From: Acetobacter sp. | GTDB taxonomy: Bacteria > Pseudomonadota > Alphaproteobacteria > Acetobacterales > Acetobacteraceae | Direction: 5' to 3' | Assembly (NCBI GenBank): GCA_017413025.1 | Contig: JAFPVE010000010.1 | Coordinates: 1-45,747, forward strand | Length of the DNA stretch: 45,747 nucleotides | Part shown: one piece after another, positions 44,514 through 45,747 of the stretch | How the letters are laid out: every line of letters starts with the position of its first letter | Position numbering within the stretch: position 1 is the stretch's first letter | Made by a program: the position numbers and the translations under genes | The notes under the pieces: generated by a model | What the model was told of the DNA's origin: nothing | Database searches by the model: none | The model's input: the letters and a program-made list of their open reading frames with translations, nothing else

Positions 44514-45257
44514 ATGCCCTTAAATTCTTCCTTAAATGCTTTAGTTATTTTTTGTCTTGTTTTTATGCCCGGTATTGTATGGAACTTTATCGCCTTAAAA
44601 ATTTACCCGAGAAGCCGTAGTTATCCTAATGCTAGCATATTCATTATACAATCGATTATACTCACAGTTATTACTTATTGTATTGAATTTATGGGGTATT
44701 CCCTCATTTGTTGCTTATCGTTTTATCTCCTCCATTATACGCTTCCAACTATTTCCCCAGACGATTTATTACTTCAAAATTTTTCCGGACCTGAATTTAT
44801 TTTTGAAATCGTTGCGATATTCTTGGCAGTGGTTTTAGCCGTTATCTATTTGTTTTTATGGAAACGGTATTTTAAGATTGATCCGTTAATATTTTTTCTT
44901 CGGAAGTTCAAACTCACGCATGAGTTTAGTGGTTTAGATGTTTGGGACGATTCCATCGTCGAGCACCAAGAAACAGAAGATAAATCTGGAACAAAAGGGG
45001 CTTGGGTACGCGTTTTTGATTTTGAAGACAAAACCATATGCGAAGGGCGTATTCGTGTCTGCTCACATCTGCTGAACGAAACAAAAGGGATTATCGAGCT
45101 TGAGTTACACGAGGCGACTCTTTACGATTGTAGTGAGAGTGGCGATTTTTATAATAATAATCATAAGAAGAAGGTTATTACAGAAAATAGTATTTTATAT
45201 GTCAGTAAATCACGAGAATCCGTTATCATAGAACTCTTAAAGGAAAAGGAAAAGTAA
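44514..45257 (+). CDS. Three-TM membrane protein, DUF6338-like
   Basis: The 247-residue product has an N-terminal hydrophobic helix (ALVIFCLVFMPGIVWNFIAL), a long hydrophobic stretch at about 42-75, and a third helix (EIVAIFLAVVLAVIYLFLW, near 98-118). A soluble C-terminal half of about 130 residues follows, containing LDVWDDSIV, GAWVRVFDFEDKTICEGRIRV and IIELELHEATLYD. This resembles my recollection of the DUF6338 family, whose function is unknown; I am only moderately sure. AGGA precedes the ATG by about ten bases. It is divergent from the PLD-SNF2 helicase across a 253-base spacer, and on the same strand as the small acidic gene downstream. A membrane-bound effector or sensor partner is conceivable. 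Confidence 0.75.
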   Translation: MPLNSSLNALVIFCLVFMPGIVWNFIALKIYPRSRSYPNASIFIIQSIILTVITYCIEFMGYSLICCLSFYLLHYTLPTISPDDLLLQNFSGPEFIFEIVAIFLAVVLAVIYLFLWKRYFKIDPLIFFLRKFKLTHEFSGLDVWDDSIVEHQETEDKSGTKGAWVRVFDFEDKTICEGRIRVCSHLLNETKGIIELELHEATLYDCSESGDFYNNNHKKKVITENSILYVSKSRESVIIELLKEKEK

Positions 45258-45385
45258 AGGAAGGGTAAAGGAAAAGACGTAAAAACCTCATACGACAAAG
45301 ATCATATGACAAGAAATAGCGTAAAAAAAATCCCCGTCAAAAAGTCCTTATCACAAAAGTGAGCCACAAAGAGATAACGCTACGC

Positions 45386-45493
45386 ATGCCTCCCACGCAT
45401 AACCCTACTCGTAAACCAAGGCATAACCCAAGGCATAACCCAAGGCATAACCCAAGGCATAACCCAAGGCATAACCATGACAGAAAACTCTAA
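45386..45493 (+). CDS. Possible leader peptide made of PRHN repeats
   Basis: A 35-residue frame starts at ATG 45386 (MPPTHNPTRK), then reads PRHN five times through the 12-bp repeat, and ends HDRKL at TAA 45491-45493. Its end overlaps the start of the next gene (ATG 45477) by 17 bases in another frame, an arrangement that would allow translational coupling. The peptide is very basic. The ribosome-binding site is weak, so this is a candidate only. Confidence 0.35.
   Translation: MPPTHNPTRKPRHNPRHNPRHNPRHNPRHNHDRKL
45417..45476 (+). repeat. Five perfect 12-bp tandem repeats abutting a start codon
   Basis: The unit CAAGGCATAACC is repeated five times without mismatch (starts 45417, 45429, 45441, 45453, 45465). 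The ATG of the next gene follows at once. Every copy carries AAGG, and the last one lies seven bases before that ATG, as a ribosome-binding site would. A degenerate partial copy (ACGCATAACC) lies just upstream. Confidence 0.95.
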
Positions 45494-45740
45494 CACGCCT
45501 CAATATATCTCGCCCACACCCCCAACGGATCAAGAGCAGCACCCAGATCAAGAGCAAAACCCGACTCAAAACCAAGCCCTAGAAGCCTATTTGGCAGGTT
45601 ATGAACGGATCAATTCTGTTTTTGATTGCTTTAGTCTGCCCAACACAGCAGAAAATTTCATGCCTTTTCCCCCAGATGTTCCCAATGACTCAAACGATCA
45701 CGTATATGCTACAGAAGTGTATGATGTCGACAAAGAATAA
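45477..45740 (+). CDS. Small acidic Gln/Pro-rich protein of unknown function
   Basis: The 87-residue product has a low-complexity N-terminus (PPTDQEQHPDQEQNPTQNQ), then a probably helical core (ALEAYLAGYERINSVFDCF), and an acidic Pro/Asp-rich tail (PPDVPNDSNDHVYATEVYDVDKE). There is no signal peptide or membrane segment. The ATG at 45477 is preceded at seven bases by AAGG from the last 12-bp repeat. I recognise no family. It ends seven bases before the window edge, so its downstream context is unknown. Confidence 0.6.
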   Translation: MTENSNTPQYISPTPPTDQEQHPDQEQNPTQNQALEAYLAGYERINSVFDCFSLPNTAENFMPFPPDVPNDSNDHVYATEVYDVDKE

Positions 45741-45747
45741 AAGTAAG

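Noticed and set aside
45306-45362. 18-codon frame (MTRNSVKKIPVKK...) before the repeat leader
   Set aside because: Too short and without a ribosome-binding site or other support.
45417-45476. CRISPR array
   Set aside because: The 12-bp units touch each other with no spacers between them; it is a simple tandem repeat.

Overview
The window reads as a chromosomal stretch of an AT-leaning alphaproteobacterium. The protein types fit the acetic-acid-bacteria side of the class (Acetobacteraceae): a signal-peptide OmpA-type barrel protein, a DUF3035-like lipoprotein beside lspA, a PyrB/PyrC pair in which PyrC has lost its HxH motif, an odhA-odhB order, and a PCMT-like methyltransferase. That placement is inference from family resemblance; no rRNA or marker alignment could be run.

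Layout. 1-3079 (minus): odhB start and odhA, the 2-oxoglutarate dehydrogenase E1/E2 pair. 3281-7610 (minus): zapE, a very acidic orphan protein and comEC. 7666-15862 (plus): a tight run gltX-pyrB-pyrC-plsY-dprA-topA, with overlaps at the first three junctions. 15935-19866: an OmpA-family protein, a bidirectional terminator, cysK, a cadherin-like lipoprotein and a four-cysteine secreted protein. 19961-23787: parE, with a terminator, converging on a solitary nuoM. 23934-29835 (minus): ileS-lspA-DUF3035 lipoprotein-mutL. 30041-32739 (minus): ribF, tatA, and recX overlapping a CHAP-type lipoprotein. 33153-35360 (plus): argD-argF. 35483-41244: valS, a PCMT-like methyltransferase, tRNA-Cys(GCA) and radA. 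41245-45747: a DnaA-box cluster, a large PLD-SNF2 helicase, a divergent membrane protein and a small acidic protein preceded by a repeat-encoded leader.

Most of the window is housekeeping: TCA cycle, pyrimidine and arginine synthesis, aminoacylation, topoisomerases, repair and envelope proteins. Competence and recombination functions are spread through it (comEC, dprA, recX, radA, mutL), but not as one operon. The accessory-looking part is the last 4.5 kb. There a fused phospholipase-D-like/SNF2 ATPase stands divergently from a three-TM membrane protein and a small unknown protein. I treat this as the best candidate for an undescribed system, possibly anti-phage or DNA-processing, but the evidence is only architecture and context.

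Short perfect tandem duplications (11, 12, 13 and 17 bp) recur in the spacers, several just upstream of start codons. One of them encodes a PRHN repeat whose reading frame overlaps the next gene's start.
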